Shown: positions 52,218 to 63,803 of the stretch, piece by piece
How the letters are laid out: each line of letters starts with the position of its first letter
Position numbering within the stretch: the first letter of the stretch is position 1
Origin: JACKII01 sp041687435
GTDB lineage: Bacteria; Pseudomonadota; Alphaproteobacteria; Bin95
DNA length: 64,000 nucleotides
NCBI GenBank assembly: GCA_041687435.1
Contig: JAWLBX010000016.1
Span: forward strand, 1-64,000
Reading direction: 5' to 3'
Notes under the pieces: model-generated
What the model was told of the DNA's origin: nothing
Seen by the model: only the letters and a program-made list of their open reading frames with translations
Database searches by the model: none
Made by a program: the position numbers and the translations under genes

Positions 52218-53390
52218 ATGCCGATGCACAATCAGAATAGCGGCGGTCCATGGGGCGGCGGCGGTGGCAGCGGTGGCGGCCGCGGCCCATGGGGCGGAGG
52301 TGGTGGCCCTTGGGGGCCATCCAGCGGTGGCAACCGCGGCAGCGGTCAGGGACCGCAACCGCCCAACATCGACGAAGCTATCAAGAAGAGCCAGGAAGCC
52401 TTGCGCAAGATCCTGCCGGGCGGCTTCGGCGGCAGCCGCGGGCCGTTGCTGTTGATCCTCGTGGTCATCGGCATCTGGCTCGCCAGCGGTTTTTACCGCG
52501 TGTTGCCGGACGAACAGGGTGTCGTGACCCGCTTCGGCGCCTATGTGGCGACGACGGCCCCCGGTCTGAACTACCACATGCCCTACCCGATCGAGAGTGT
52601 GACCACGCCCAAGGTTACGCGCGTGAACCGGGCGGAAGTGGGATTCCGGGCGACCGGGGATAGCCTGCGCACGGAACAGGTCCGCGGTGTGCCTGATGAA
52701 TCCCTGATGCTGACTGGCGATGAAAACATCGTCGATATCAACTACGTGGTGTTCTGGATCATCAAGGACGCCGGCCATTATTTGTTCAACGTCCGCGATC
52801 CGGACGACACCGTGAAAGGCGTGGCAGAAAGCGTTATCCGCGAGATCGTCGGCCAGACGCCGATTGCCTCCGCCCTGGCGGAAGGCCGTGCCCAGATCGA
52901 AGCGCGGGCGCTGAACGATATCCAAACAATTCTGGACGATTACGGCGCCGGTGTTCAGGTGACGCAGTCGCAATTGCTCAAGGTCGATCCGCCGCAGCAG
53001 GTTGTTGACTCCTTCCGCGACGTGCAGCGCGCCCGCGCCGACCAGGAACGCCTGCGGAACGAGGCCGAAGCCTACCGCAACGACATTATCCCGCGCGCCC
53101 GCGGCGAAGCCGAGCAGATCATTCAACAGGCGGAAGCCTACAAGCAGGAGGTGGTCGCCCGGGCCGGTGGTGACGCGGACCGTTTCAACAATGTCTATCA
53201 GTCGTACTCGAGCGCCAAAGACGTCACCTTGCGTCGCATCTATCTGGAAACGATGGAGGAAGTGCTGGGCAGGGCCAACAAGGTCATCATCGACAGCGCA
53301 GCTTCCGGCTCGGGCGTCGTTCCGTACCTGCCGCTGCCGGAATTGCAGAAACGCGCCGGCAACGGCAATAACACCGGCAACAACCAGTAA
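52218..53390 (+). CDS. hflK: FtsH protease modulator HflK
   Basis: This 390-residue SPFH/band-7 protein, with HflC, forms the membrane cage around FtsH. The first 60 residues are very Gly/Trp/Pro-rich, followed by a TM segment (about 74-95, GPLLLILVVIGIWLASGFY). The SPFH domain starts at GVVTRFGAYV, and a long helical coiled-coil end contains RARADQERLRNEAEAYRND. A low-complexity NGNNTGNN tail ends it. hflC follows after 24 nt. The operon hflK-hflC-DUF2065-degP is the usual alphaproteobacterial order as I recall. Confidence 0.95.
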   Translation: MPMHNQNSGGPWGGGGGSGGGRGPWGGGGGPWGPSSGGNRGSGQGPQPPNIDEAIKKSQEALRKILPGGFGGSRGPLLLILVVIGIWLASGFYRVLPDEQGVVTRFGAYVATTAPGLNYHMPYPIESVTTPKVTRVNRAEVGFRATGDSLRTEQVRGVPDESLMLTGDENIVDINYVVFWIIKDAGHYLFNVRDPDDTVKGVAESVIREIVGQTPIASALAEGRAQIEARALNDIQTILDDYGAGVQVTQSQLLKVDPPQQVVDSFRDVQRARADQERLRNEAEAYRNDIIPRARGEAEQIIQQAEAYKQEVVARAGGDADRFNNVYQSYSSAKDVTLRRIYLETMEEVLGRANKVIIDSAASGSGVVPYLPLPELQKRAGNGNNTGNNQ

Positions 53391-53414
53391 CAACGAGCAA
53401 GGGAACAGCAGATC

Positions 53415-54431
53415 ATGAAGCGCAATTTGCTTGTCGTACTGGGGGTGCTGGTGATCATCTTCGGAATTGTCGTCACCAGCGCCACCTTCATCGTTCGCGA
53501 AACGGAACAGGCTCTCGTCCTGATGTTCGGCGATCCGCAGCCCGGTGTGCGTGGCCCAGGCCTGCATTTCAAGCTGCCTTTCGTTCAGAACGTGGTTTAT
53601 TTCGAATCCCGCAACCTTGAATACAGCCCGCCGCAGGAAGAAATCATCGCCGCCGACCAGAAGCGGCTGGTGGTGGATAGCTTTGCCCGCTACCGCATTT
53701 CCGACCCGCTGGAATTCTACAAGGCAGTCGGCAGCGAGGCGGCAGCGCGCGCCAGGCTCTCCGGTATTTTCAGTTCGGCTCTGCGCCGTGTTGTCGGCAA
53801 CGAGACCTTGGCCTCCGTCCTATCGGAGGAGCGGAGCGGCATCATGCGGCGCATCCAGGCCGACGCGAACGAGGCAGCGGTGCAATTCGGCCTTGAGGTG
53901 ATCGATTTCCGGATCCGCCGTGCCGATCTGCCGGCTGCCAACGCCGAAGCCATCTATCAGCGGATGCAGTCCGAACGTGAACGGGAAGCGCGCGAGTTCC
54001 GCGCCCAGGGCGCAGAAATCGCGCAACGCATCCGCGCGCGTGCGGAACGCGAAAGAACTGTTCTGGTCGCCGAATCGCAGCGGCAATCCCAGATGCTGCG
54101 CGGTGAGGGCGATGGCGAAGCTATCCGCGTTTACGCCGATGCGTTCGGCAAAGACCCGGAATTTTTTGCCTTCTACCGGTCGATGGAAGCCTATCGCAAT
54201 GCGCTTCAGGCGGACGGCACCACGATGGTGTTGAGCCCGGATTCGGATTTCTTTGCCTATTTCCGGAATTCCGCCGGCGGGAAGGACAACGTATCCGGAT
54301 TGCGCGGGTTGCCTGACGGACTGGCCGCACCGGCGCCAATGGATGAGGCCCCGGCGCAAGCGGATGAAACACCAGCGGCGGCAAATGAAAATGCCGCCCC
54401 GGTCACTCCTTCGCCCGCGGCACAGGAGTGA
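53415..54431 (+). CDS. hflC: FtsH protease modulator HflC
   Basis: The 338-residue partner of HflK has a single N-terminal membrane anchor (LLVVLGVLVIIFGIVVTSAT, about 4-24) and an SPFH domain (ALVLMFGDPQPGVRGPGLHF) with RLVVDSFARYRISDP. A charged helix (MQSEREREAREFRAQGAEIA) and the KDPEFFAFYRSMEAYRNAL motif mark the family. An extra Ala/Pro/Glu-rich tail (about 300-338) is longer than in E. coli HflC. It follows hflK closely. Confidence 0.95.
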   Translation: MKRNLLVVLGVLVIIFGIVVTSATFIVRETEQALVLMFGDPQPGVRGPGLHFKLPFVQNVVYFESRNLEYSPPQEEIIAADQKRLVVDSFARYRISDPLEFYKAVGSEAAARARLSGIFSSALRRVVGNETLASVLSEERSGIMRRIQADANEAAVQFGLEVIDFRIRRADLPAANAEAIYQRMQSEREREAREFRAQGAEIAQRIRARAERERTVLVAESQRQSQMLRGEGDGEAIRVYADAFGKDPEFFAFYRSMEAYRNALQADGTTMVLSPDSDFFAYFRNSAGGKDNVSGLRGLPDGLAAPAPMDEAPAQADETPAAANENAAPVTPSPAAQE

Positions 54432-54465
54432 CCGCCAACACAATCAGGCATAGCAGCGACAGCGC

Positions 54466-54651
54466 ATGACCGACCTGCTCGTCGGCCTTGGCCTGATGTT
54501 GGCGATTGAAGGTGTCGCCTATGCTCTCTTCCCGGATGCGATGCGCCGCATGGTGGCCCGCATCCTGGCAGAGCCCAGCGAACGCGTGCGTTATTTCGGC
54601 CTGTCCATGGCGGCAATTGGTGTTGCCATTGTGTGGTTTGTGCGGTCTTAA
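54466..54651 (+). CDS. DUF2065 small membrane protein
   Basis: This 61-residue protein has two hydrophobic helices (about 3-22 and 44-59) with the conserved GLGLMLAIEGVAYALFPDAMRRM and RYFGLSMAAIGVAIVWFVR. DUF2065 genes are regularly found beside hflC in proteobacteria, suggesting a small partner of the HflKC-FtsH assembly. That role is inference. It begins 34 nt after hflC, and degP follows after 160 nt without another gene. Confidence 0.88.
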   Translation: MTDLLVGLGLMLAIEGVAYALFPDAMRRMVARILAEPSERVRYFGLSMAAIGVAIVWFVRS

Positions 54652-54811
54652 CAGCCAACCTACCGTTGCCGGCCAGCGATACCGTCCACACCAACGCGGC
54701 AACCGGTTGATCTGGCGTAATCCTGTCATACATTGGAGGGGCGTTCTGGAGATGGCATCCAGAGGTGGTGCCATCGGTTTCCGAACTACTTTTTATGGGA
54801 GGCCGTAGCCA

Positions 54812-56269
54812 ATGCACTGGCTGGCTGTTGGGCGAACAGGCACAGCGATCCTGTCGCTCGTTATTTTTGTTTTTGCGTCGGCAACGACAGGTCTGGCACG
54901 ATCACTGCCGGAAAGTTTTGCCGATATGGCGGAAAAGGCTTTGCCTGCCGTCGTCAACATCTCCACCACGCAAACGCTTCAGCGGGAATCGATGCCAAAC
55001 CGGCCGCATTTCCCGCCGGGCTCTCCGTTCGAGGAGTTCTTTAAGGAATTCTTCGACCGCCAGCAAAACGGGGGGAGCGCTCCCCGTCAGGTGACCTCGC
55101 TTGGGTCGGGGTTTGTCATCGATCCGTCGGGCGTGATCGTCACCAACAATCACGTGATCGCTGATGCCGATGAGATCATCGTCCGGTTTCAGGACGACAC
55201 TTCTCTGCCTGCCAAATTGATCGGCCGTGACGACAAAACCGATATTGCCGTGCTGAAAGTGGAAGCCGACAAGCCATTGCTCGCCCTGGAATTGGGAGAC
55301 AGCGACGGGTTGCGCGTCGGCGATTGGGTGTTGGCGATCGGCAACCCGTTCGGCCTTGGCGGCACCGTAACCGCCGGCATCGTTTCGGCCCAAAAGCGGG
55401 ATATCCGCAGCGGCCCCTATGACGACTTCATCCAGACGGATGCAGCAATCAACAAGGGCAATTCCGGCGGACCGTTGGTCGATATCGACGGCAAGGTGAT
55501 CGGCATCAACACGGCAATCTATTCCCCGTCCGGCGGCAGCGTCGGCATCGGTTTCTCCGTGCCCATCGGGCTGGCAAAGCCGGTGATCGAACAGTTGCAG
55601 AGGTATGGCGAAACCCGGCGCGGCTGGCTTGGCGTTCACATTCAGTCTGTGAATGAAGAAATTGCCGAAAGCCTCGGCTTGCCTGAAACGCGCGGCGCGC
55701 TGGTTGCCAACGTGACCGAAGGCGGCCCGGCGGAGACGGCGGGCATTCAAGCCGGTGACGTGATCCTGTCGTTCAACGGCCAGGACATCGACCGCATGCG
55801 CGCCCTGCCCCGCATCGTCGCCGAAACACCGGTCGGTGAGGAGTCGGACGTGGTGGTCTGGCGCAAGGGCCGGGAGATCACGGTCGCCGTCACACTCGGC
55901 CGCCTGGAAGATCAGGAAGCCGCGACTGCTGCCGCCAACGGCGATGGCCAGGGCAATGACGCCACGATCGAGGACATGGGGCTGACCGTCGCAAGCCTGA
56001 CAGCCACCATGCGCGAGCGCTTCCAGATCCCGGAAAATCTTGAGGGCGTGATCGTCACGGCGGTGAGCGAAGGCGGCAACGCCGCGAAGAAAGGCTTGCA
56101 GCCTGCCGATATTCTGCTGGAACTCAACCAGGAGACCGTCAGCACTCCTGGCGATGTGGCAACCATCGTCGCATCAGTGAAAGAGTCCGGCCGCAAGTCG
56201 GTGCTGGTGCTGTTCAACCGGGGCGGCGACCGCCGCTTCATCGTGGTCCCGCTCGGCAACGGCGGCTGA
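54812..56269 (+). CDS. degP: DegP/HtrA-family periplasmic serine endoprotease
   Basis: The 485-residue protease has a signal peptide (about 1-29, cleaved near ARSLPE). The trypsin-like domain shows the complete triad: His114 (TNNHVIADADEI), Asp144 (KTDIAVLKVE) and Ser218 (INKGNSGGPLVD). Two PDZ domains follow (GWLGVHIQSVNEEIAESLGL; then PENLEGVIVTAVSEGGNAAKKG). It degrades misfolded periplasmic proteins and acts as a chaperone. It is the last gene of the hflKC unit and convergent with serB. The leader before it is 160 nt, so it may also have its own promoter. Confidence 0.95.
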   Translation: MHWLAVGRTGTAILSLVIFVFASATTGLARSLPESFADMAEKALPAVVNISTTQTLQRESMPNRPHFPPGSPFEEFFKEFFDRQQNGGSAPRQVTSLGSGFVIDPSGVIVTNNHVIADADEIIVRFQDDTSLPAKLIGRDDKTDIAVLKVEADKPLLALELGDSDGLRVGDWVLAIGNPFGLGGTVTAGIVSAQKRDIRSGPYDDFIQTDAAINKGNSGGPLVDIDGKVIGINTAIYSPSGGSVGIGFSVPIGLAKPVIEQLQRYGETRRGWLGVHIQSVNEEIAESLGLPETRGALVANVTEGGPAETAGIQAGDVILSFNGQDIDRMRALPRIVAETPVGEESDVVVWRKGREITVAVTLGRLEDQEAATAAANGDGQGNDATIEDMGLTVASLTATMRERFQIPENLEGVIVTAVSEGGNAAKKGLQPADILLELNQETVSTPGDVATIVASVKESGRKSVLVLFNRGGDRRFIVVPLGNGG

Positions 56270-56290
56270 CCGCCCCGCGGCACCGCGCGG

Positions 56291-57190
56291 TCAGGCGAGA
56301 TCGTCGGTGATCTCGTCCGCGCGGTAGCCTTGGAAATACAGCAAGGTCGAAAGGTCGGCGCGGTTCACCCTGAACCGCGCCGCTTTTCTGACTGCCGGTT
56401 TGGCCTGAAAGGCGACGCCCATGCCCGCGGCCTGAATCATGGCCAGGTCATTGGCGCCATCGCCCACCGCCACCGCCGCAGCCGGATCGACCCCGGCTTC
56501 AGCGCAAAGCGTTTGCAACGCCTCCAGTTTGGCGTTGCGGTCGAGGATCGGCCGCCCCACCTCGCCGGTCAGGGCGCCATCGGCTATACACAGGCGGTTG
56601 CTTCGGTCGGCATGAAACCCTACGAGCTTTGCGATATGTCCCGTAAAATACGTGAAACCGCCGCTCACCAACCAGCAGGTGGCGCCGTGCGCGCGCATGG
56701 TGCGCACCAGCCGGGTTGCGCCCGGCATCACATGGGTTTTCGCCAGCGTTCGCGCCAGCGCCGATTCCTCCAGCCCTTTCAATGCGCCGACACGCTCAAT
56801 CAGCGCTTCGGCAAAATCGAGTTCGCCTGCCATGGACCGCGCGGTGATGGCCGCGATCCGATCCTTGATACCAGCCTCGCCGGCCAGTTCGTCCAGGGTT
56901 TCCGACTGCACGATGGTGGAATCCATGTCGGCGATCAGCACCCGTTTGCGCCGAACTTCGCCAGCCCGGTGCACCGCGTGATCGATGGCGAGCGCATCCA
57001 GCGCTGGGGCCAGATGGTCATCGGGCATGTGAGTGAGCGGCCAGTCGCACGCGGTATCGGCAGCCAGCCAGGATACAGGACCAGCAACGGAGGCATGCTC
57101 GGCCAGAATGGCCACACAGCGTTCCCACAGCGTTCCGCGCAAGGCGCCATCTGCTGCGACGAGTGTCAGGGTATATGGGGCATTTGTCAT
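56291..57190 (-). CDS. serB: Phosphoserine phosphatase
   Basis: The 299-residue HAD-family enzyme makes serine from phosphoserine. HAD motif I: IADMDSTIVQSETLDELA (nucleophile Asp plus general-acid Asp). Motif II: CWLVSGGFTYFTG. Motif III region: DRNAKLEALQ. Motif IV: AVGDGANDLAMI. An N-terminal segment of about 85 residues resembles the ACT-like extension of SerB. It is divergent from miaA, with starts about 50 nt apart, and convergent with degP. Confidence 0.95.
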   Translation of the reverse strand: MTNAPYTLTLVAADGALRGTLWERCVAILAEHASVAGPVSWLAADTACDWPLTHMPDDHLAPALDALAIDHAVHRAGEVRRKRVLIADMDSTIVQSETLDELAGEAGIKDRIAAITARSMAGELDFAEALIERVGALKGLEESALARTLAKTHVMPGATRLVRTMRAHGATCWLVSGGFTYFTGHIAKLVGFHADRSNRLCIADGALTGEVGRPILDRNAKLEALQTLCAEAGVDPAAAVAVGDGANDLAMIQAAGMGVAFQAKPAVRKAARFRVNRADLSTLLYFQGYRADEITDDLA

Positions 57191-57243
57191 GGCCTGGGCT
57201 ATAGCGGACCCTGCGCCCGGCCGGGATGCGGCCTTTATCCGCT

Positions 57244-58170
57244 ATGAGCGGCGAACGCATTATTATCGTCGCCGGTCCGACCGCCTCCGGCAAGTCAGCC
57301 CTGGCCCTGGCCCTGGCGCAGCGGCTGGATGGCGTCGTCATCAACGCCGACTCCATGCAGGTCTATCAGGGCCTGCGCGTGCTGACAGCGCAACCCTCCC
57401 GGGACGATGAAGAGCGGGTGCCTCACCGCCTTTACGGCTTCATCGATCCGGCCGAGCGCTGCTCCGCCGGGCGCTGGCGGGCCGCGGCCATCGAGGCAGT
57501 CAACGCCGCGCATGCCACTGGCAAGCGGGCGATCGTGACGGGCGGCACCGGCTTCTATATCGAGGCGCTGATCCGGGGCCTGAGCCCGATTCCGGACCTA
57601 CCGCCGGATGCCTTGGCCGCGGCGGAGGCGCACTGCGCACAAATCGGCCTGCCGGCGTTGGTTCAGACGCTTGAGGCGAAAGACCCAGAAGCGGCAATCC
57701 GCATCGGTCCACACGACCGGCAAAGGCTGATCCGAGCCTGGGCGGTACTTCAAGCCACGGGCAGGCCGCTGAGCGAGTGGCAGAAGCTGCCGCCTACCTC
57801 TGCGCCATTTCCGCACACTGCGCTATGGCTCAACCCGCCGCGCGCAATCCTCTATGACCGCTGCGACCGGCGGCTGGAGGCGATGCTGGCAGAAGGCGCG
57901 CTGGATGAAGTCGCGGCCCTGCTGGCCCGCAGGCTTAATCCCGGCCTGCCGGCAATGAAGGCGCTGGGTATCGCCGACCTTGCGGCCTATTTGAGCGGCA
58001 CCATGTCATTGCCAGAGGCGCTGGCCGCCGCACAACAAGCGACGCGGCGGTTCGCGAAGCGTCAGCTGACTTGGTTCCGGCACCGTTTGCCAGAGGCGCT
58101 ACGGATTGACGCGCAATTTTCGGAAAGTTTTATGGAAGAAATCTTATCATTTGTTTGCAAATGCGATTGA
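57244..58170 (+). CDS. miaA: tRNA dimethylallyltransferase
   Basis: The 308-residue enzyme adds the dimethylallyl group to A37 of tRNAs reading UNN codons. P-loop IIIVAGPTASGKSALALALA, catalytic DxxQ in INADSMQVYQGLRVLTAQPS, VTGGTGFYIEAL and the C-terminal ATRRFAKRQLTWFRH. An in-frame ATG 18 nt upstream is possible, but MSGERIIIV is the usual start. ilvB follows 93 nt downstream. The enzyme is complete. Confidence 0.96.
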   Translation: MSGERIIIVAGPTASGKSALALALAQRLDGVVINADSMQVYQGLRVLTAQPSRDDEERVPHRLYGFIDPAERCSAGRWRAAAIEAVNAAHATGKRAIVTGGTGFYIEALIRGLSPIPDLPPDALAAAEAHCAQIGLPALVQTLEAKDPEAAIRIGPHDRQRLIRAWAVLQATGRPLSEWQKLPPTSAPFPHTALWLNPPRAILYDRCDRRLEAMLAEGALDEVAALLARRLNPGLPAMKALGIADLAAYLSGTMSLPEALAAAQQATRRFAKRQLTWFRHRLPEALRIDAQFSESFMEEILSFVCKCD

Positions 58171-58263
58171 CGAGCGAATGATCGTTCTCTAAGTTCCGCC
58201 CCGCAATGCTGGAGTCGGCTTTTATGGGCGATCCATGCTCAAATTTCCCAAGGAATTGGACCA

Positions 58264-60030
58264 ATGACCGAAGAGCGCATGAACGGCGCCGCCCTGATCA
58301 TCCGCGCCCTGATCGACCAAGGGGTCGATACCGTATTCGGCTATCCGGGCGGTGCGGTACTGCCGATTTATGATGAAATCTTCAAGCAGAACCAGCTGCG
58401 CCACTACCTTGTCCGCCAGGAAGGGGGTGCGGTCCATGCTGCGGAAGGCTATGCGAGGTCTACCGGCAAGGTTGGCGTTGTGCTCGTCACCTCCGGCCCG
58501 GGTGCAACCAACGCGGTCACCGGCCTGACTGATGCGCTGATGGATTCGATCCCGATCATCTGCTTCACCGGGCAGGTGCCAACCCATCTGATCGGCAATG
58601 ATGCCTTTCAGGAGGCGGATACGACCGGCATCACCCGCCCCTGCACCAAGCACAACTACCTGATTAAAGACCCGAACGACGTCGCCCGCATCGTACATGA
58701 GGCCTTTCATGTCGCGCGCAGCGGCCGCCCCGGCCCGGTGGTGATCGACGTGCCGAAAGATGTTCAATTCGGCGAGGGCGTTTATGTCCCGCCGTCGACC
58801 GTGCGGCACCGCTCCTACAACCCGCGGACCGAGCCGGAAGCGGGCAAGGTCGATGAGGCGCTGGCCATGATGGCGGCGGCGAAGAAGCCGGTCTTCTATG
58901 TCGGCGGCGGCGTCATTAATGCCGGCCCGGCTGCCTCGGAAACGCTGACCAAGCTGGTCCATGCCACGGGCTTTCCCTGCACACAGACACTGATGGGTCT
59001 CGGCGCGTTTCCCGCATCCGATCCGCTGTCGCTCGGCATGCTGGGCATGCATGGCATGTACGAGGCCAACCTGGCCATGCATCAGAGCGACCTGATCGTG
59101 TGTGTCGGCGCCCGGTTCGACGACCGCGTGACCGGCCGCCTGGATGCCTTCGCGCCCACGGCCAAGAAAATCCACATCGACATCGACCCGTCGTCGATCA
59201 ACAAAAACGTTCCGGTCGATCTGCCGATTATCGGCGATGCCGGCGTTGTGCTCGGCGAATTGCTGACCGGATGGCAGTCGAAGAAGCTGAAAGCCGACGA
59301 AAGCGCGCTGGCGCAGTGGTGGGAGCAGATCCGCACCTGGCGGGATCGCAAGTGTCTCGCCTACCGGCAGAACGGCGACGTGATCAAACCCCAATATGCA
59401 CTGGAGCGGTTGCAGGCGCATTTGGACCAGCAGAAGCGCGATGTCTACATCACGACCGAGGTCGGCCAACATCAGATGTGGGCCGCCCAATACCTGAAGT
59501 TCGAGAAGCCGAACCGTTGGATGACCTCCGGCGGCCTCGGCACGATGGGCTATGGCCTGCCTGCCGCCATCGGCACCCAGATTGCCCATCCGGATGCCCT
59601 GGTCGTGGATGTCTCCGGCGAGGCTTCGTTCCTGATGAACATGCAGGAGATGTCGTGCGCGGCACAGTACCATGTGCCGATCAAGGTGTTCATCATGAAC
59701 AACGAATGGATGGGCATGGTGCGCCAGTGGCAGGAACTGCTGCACGGCGGGCGCTATGCAGAAAGTTACACCGCATCCCTGCCCGATTTCATCAAGCTGG
59801 CGGAATCCTTCGGCTGGACCGGCCTCCGGGCCAAGGCGCCCGGCGAGCTGGATGACGTCATCGCCCAGATGATCGCGACGGAGGGGCCGGTGATCGCCGA
59901 CATCTGCATCGACAAGCAAGAAAACTGCTTTCCGATGATCCCGTCAGGGGCGGCCCATTGCGACATGCTGCTGGGGCCGGAAGACGAGGCGTCCCGCCCT
60001 ATCTCTGAAGACGGTATGGTGCTGGTTTAA
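58264..60030 (+). CDS. ilvB: Acetolactate synthase large (catalytic) subunit
   Basis: The 588-residue TPP- and FAD-dependent enzyme is the first common step of valine/leucine/isoleucine synthesis. N-terminal VDTVFGYPGGAVLPIYDEI contains the catalytic Glu region (YLVRQEGGAVHAAEGYARST). The TPP/Mg motif reads SGEASFLMNMQEMSCAAQYHVPIKVFIMNNEWMGMVRQWQ. The HQSDLIVCVGARFDDRVTG segment binds FAD. Start ATG has AAGGAAT 6-8 nt upstream. The regulatory subunit gene follows within 52 nt. No leader peptide rich in Ile/Val/Leu is evident. Confidence 0.96.
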   Translation: MTEERMNGAALIIRALIDQGVDTVFGYPGGAVLPIYDEIFKQNQLRHYLVRQEGGAVHAAEGYARSTGKVGVVLVTSGPGATNAVTGLTDALMDSIPIICFTGQVPTHLIGNDAFQEADTTGITRPCTKHNYLIKDPNDVARIVHEAFHVARSGRPGPVVIDVPKDVQFGEGVYVPPSTVRHRSYNPRTEPEAGKVDEALAMMAAAKKPVFYVGGGVINAGPAASETLTKLVHATGFPCTQTLMGLGAFPASDPLSLGMLGMHGMYEANLAMHQSDLIVCVGARFDDRVTGRLDAFAPTAKKIHIDIDPSSINKNVPVDLPIIGDAGVVLGELLTGWQSKKLKADESALAQWWEQIRTWRDRKCLAYRQNGDVIKPQYALERLQAHLDQQKRDVYITTEVGQHQMWAAQYLKFEKPNRWMTSGGLGTMGYGLPAAIGTQIAHPDALVVDVSGEASFLMNMQEMSCAAQYHVPIKVFIMNNEWMGMVRQWQELLHGGRYAESYTASLPDFIKLAESFGWTGLRAKAPGELDDVIAQMIATEGPVIADICIDKQENCFPMIPSGAAHCDMLLGPEDEASRPISEDGMVLV

Positions 60031-60081
60031 ATCATCCCCCGCCGCTATAGACAGACGCTATTCGAAAAATGACCGCGTGCG

Positions 60082-60603
60082 GTGGAGGCATGCTTGCAAG
60101 ATCAGACAATTGAACAGCACACGATTTCGGTGCTGGTGGACAACGAACCCGGCGTTCTCGCCCGGGTCATCGGGCTGTTTTCCGGGCGAGGCTACAACAT
60201 CGAAAGCCTGACGGTGGCGGAGGTGAACCCGGCGGAACACCTGTCGCGGATCACCATCGTTACCTCCGGCACGCCGATGATTATCGAGCAGATCAAGGCG
60301 CAGCTTGGCCGCCTCGTGCCCATCCACGCTGTCAGCGATTTGACCGAGGAGGGGCCGTTCGTTGCGCGAGAACTGGCGCTGGTCAAGGTGGTCGGCAAAG
60401 GGGAGCCGCGGGTCGAATCCCTGCGCATCGCCGACATTTTCCGGGCCCACCCAGTCGACTCGACCAACGAGTCTTTTGTATTCGAAATCACCGGCTCAAG
60501 CGAGAAAGTCGACGCCTTCATCAACCTGATGCGGCCTTTGGGCCTCGCCGATGTCGCGCGCACGGGCTCCGTCGCCATTGCGCGCGGCAACCCGGCGCTC
60601 TAG
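60082..60603 (+). CDS. ilvN: Acetolactate synthase small (regulatory) subunit
   Basis: The 173-residue subunit has an N-terminal ACT domain (ISVLVDNEPGVLARVIGLFS, RGYNIESLTVAEVNP) binding valine for feedback control, and the ALS_ss_C part (FRAHPVDSTNESFVFEITGSSEKVDAFINLMRPLG). I use GTG 60082; a TTG at 60094 in the same frame is an alternative because no strong ribosome site decides. It partners IlvB, with ilvC about 110 nt downstream. Confidence 0.93.
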   Translation: MEACLQDQTIEQHTISVLVDNEPGVLARVIGLFSGRGYNIESLTVAEVNPAEHLSRITIVTSGTPMIIEQIKAQLGRLVPIHAVSDLTEEGPFVARELALVKVVGKGEPRVESLRIADIFRAHPVDSTNESFVFEITGSSEKVDAFINLMRPLGLADVARTGSVAIARGNPAL

Positions 60604-60709
60604 AAGCCTCCGCCAATACTTGTATGCACCGGCCGCGCGGCCGGGCATTAATGCTCTATCCCTGCGCCGCTGGTGGCGGCGACACCAATTCGCAAAGAAG
60701 GATGCCTGA

Positions 60710-61741
<1,032 letters not shown>

Positions 61742-61779
61742 ACGGGCACGCGACAGCGTTCCACTTTCGGTGGATTGGC

Positions 61780-61820
61780 AGCGCGGCTATAGTTAGCCGC
61801 GCTGCGCCTGTTTCAGGCGC
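61780..61820 (+). terminator. Tandem hairpins after ilvC
   Basis: AGCGCGGCT (61780-61788) pairs with AGCCGCGCT (61795-61803), directly followed by GCGCCTG (61804-61810) and CAGGCGC (61814-61820), then a TTTT stretch at 61825-61828. Likely terminates ilvC transcription before mreB. Confidence 0.6.
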
Positions 61821-61834
61821 CAGGTTTTATGTGA

Positions 61835-62875
<1,041 letters not shown>

Positions 62876-62923
62876 AAACCGCCCGCCTCCGGCCAGAACG
62901 GCGGAGCAACGCTTGAGAGTCAC

Positions 62924-63799
62924 ATGGAGGAAACCCCGCGCAGCATCGGCGAAACGCTGGATCACGGCCTCCGCATCGCAGGCCGCGTATTGCAGCGGCT
63001 CTCGTTCGCCGGCCTTGCCGTGCTGGCCTTCGGTCTTGTGCTGATCGGCAAGATCGACACGCGCATAGTCGATGGCGCCCGCAGCACCATCGCCGACGTG
63101 ACCGCACCGGTGCTGGACGGCCTGTCCTACCCGCTGGCCAGCGCCTACGAATGGTTCCAGGACATCTCCACCATCGGCGGCCTGATGGCGGAAAACCGCC
63201 GCCTGCGCGAGGAAAACGCCCGCCTCGCCAATCTGCGTTTGATTGCGCACGATCTGAAGGCGGAAAATGCCGGGTTGCGGCGGCTGCTGCGGTTCGATCC
63301 CGGCCCGGTCGCGAAATCCGTCAGCACCCGCATAATCGCCGATACAGGCGGCGTGTTCGCCCGCAGCCTGATGGTGCATGTCGGCAGCACGCATGGCATA
63401 CGCAAGCACCTGCCCGTGCTGGCAGCCGAAGGACTGGTTGGCCGTGTGCAGACCGTAGGCCGCCAGGCTGCGCGGGTGCTGCTGCTGACCGACCTGAACT
63501 CCAAAATTCCCGTCGCCATCGGTGAACAGCGGCGACGGGCCATCATGATCGGCACCAATGGCCCCACGCCGCGCCTAGAGTTTTTTGCAAGCGATACCGA
63601 CCCTGTGCCCGGCGCCATTGTCCTGACGTCCGGCGACGGGGGTGTGTTCCGGCCCGGCCTGCCGATTGGCATTGTGGAACCCGATGCGGGCACGGGCTGG
63701 CGCGTCCGCCCCTTCGTCGATTGGGACAGGCTCGACTTCGTCCGGATTGTCGATTACGGCGCCCCGCCTAAGGTCGATCTGGCACAGGGGGCAGACTGA
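62924..63799 (+). CDS. mreC: Rod-shape-determining protein MreC
   Basis: The 291-residue inner-membrane protein has one N-terminal anchor (about 24-46, LSFAGLAVLAFGLVLIGKID), a periplasmic coiled coil (AENRRLREENARLANLRLI, LKAENAGLRRLL) and the beta-domain core (ARSLMVHVGSTHGIRKHLPV, VGRVQTVGRQAARVLLLTDLNSKIPV). It links MreB filaments to the elongasome. mreD follows 4 nt downstream. Confidence 0.95.
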   Translation: MEETPRSIGETLDHGLRIAGRVLQRLSFAGLAVLAFGLVLIGKIDTRIVDGARSTIADVTAPVLDGLSYPLASAYEWFQDISTIGGLMAENRRLREENARLANLRLIAHDLKAENAGLRRLLRFDPGPVAKSVSTRIIADTGGVFARSLMVHVGSTHGIRKHLPVLAAEGLVGRVQTVGRQAARVLLLTDLNSKIPVAIGEQRRRAIMIGTNGPTPRLEFFASDTDPVPGAIVLTSGDGGVFRPGLPIGIVEPDAGTGWRVRPFVDWDRLDFVRIVDYGAPPKVDLAQGAD

Positions 63800-63803
63800 G
63801 CCG

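Noticed and set aside
58222..59919. 565-codon minus-strand frame opposite ilvB
   Set aside because: Antisense shadow of a clearly conserved gene, with no recognisable domains.
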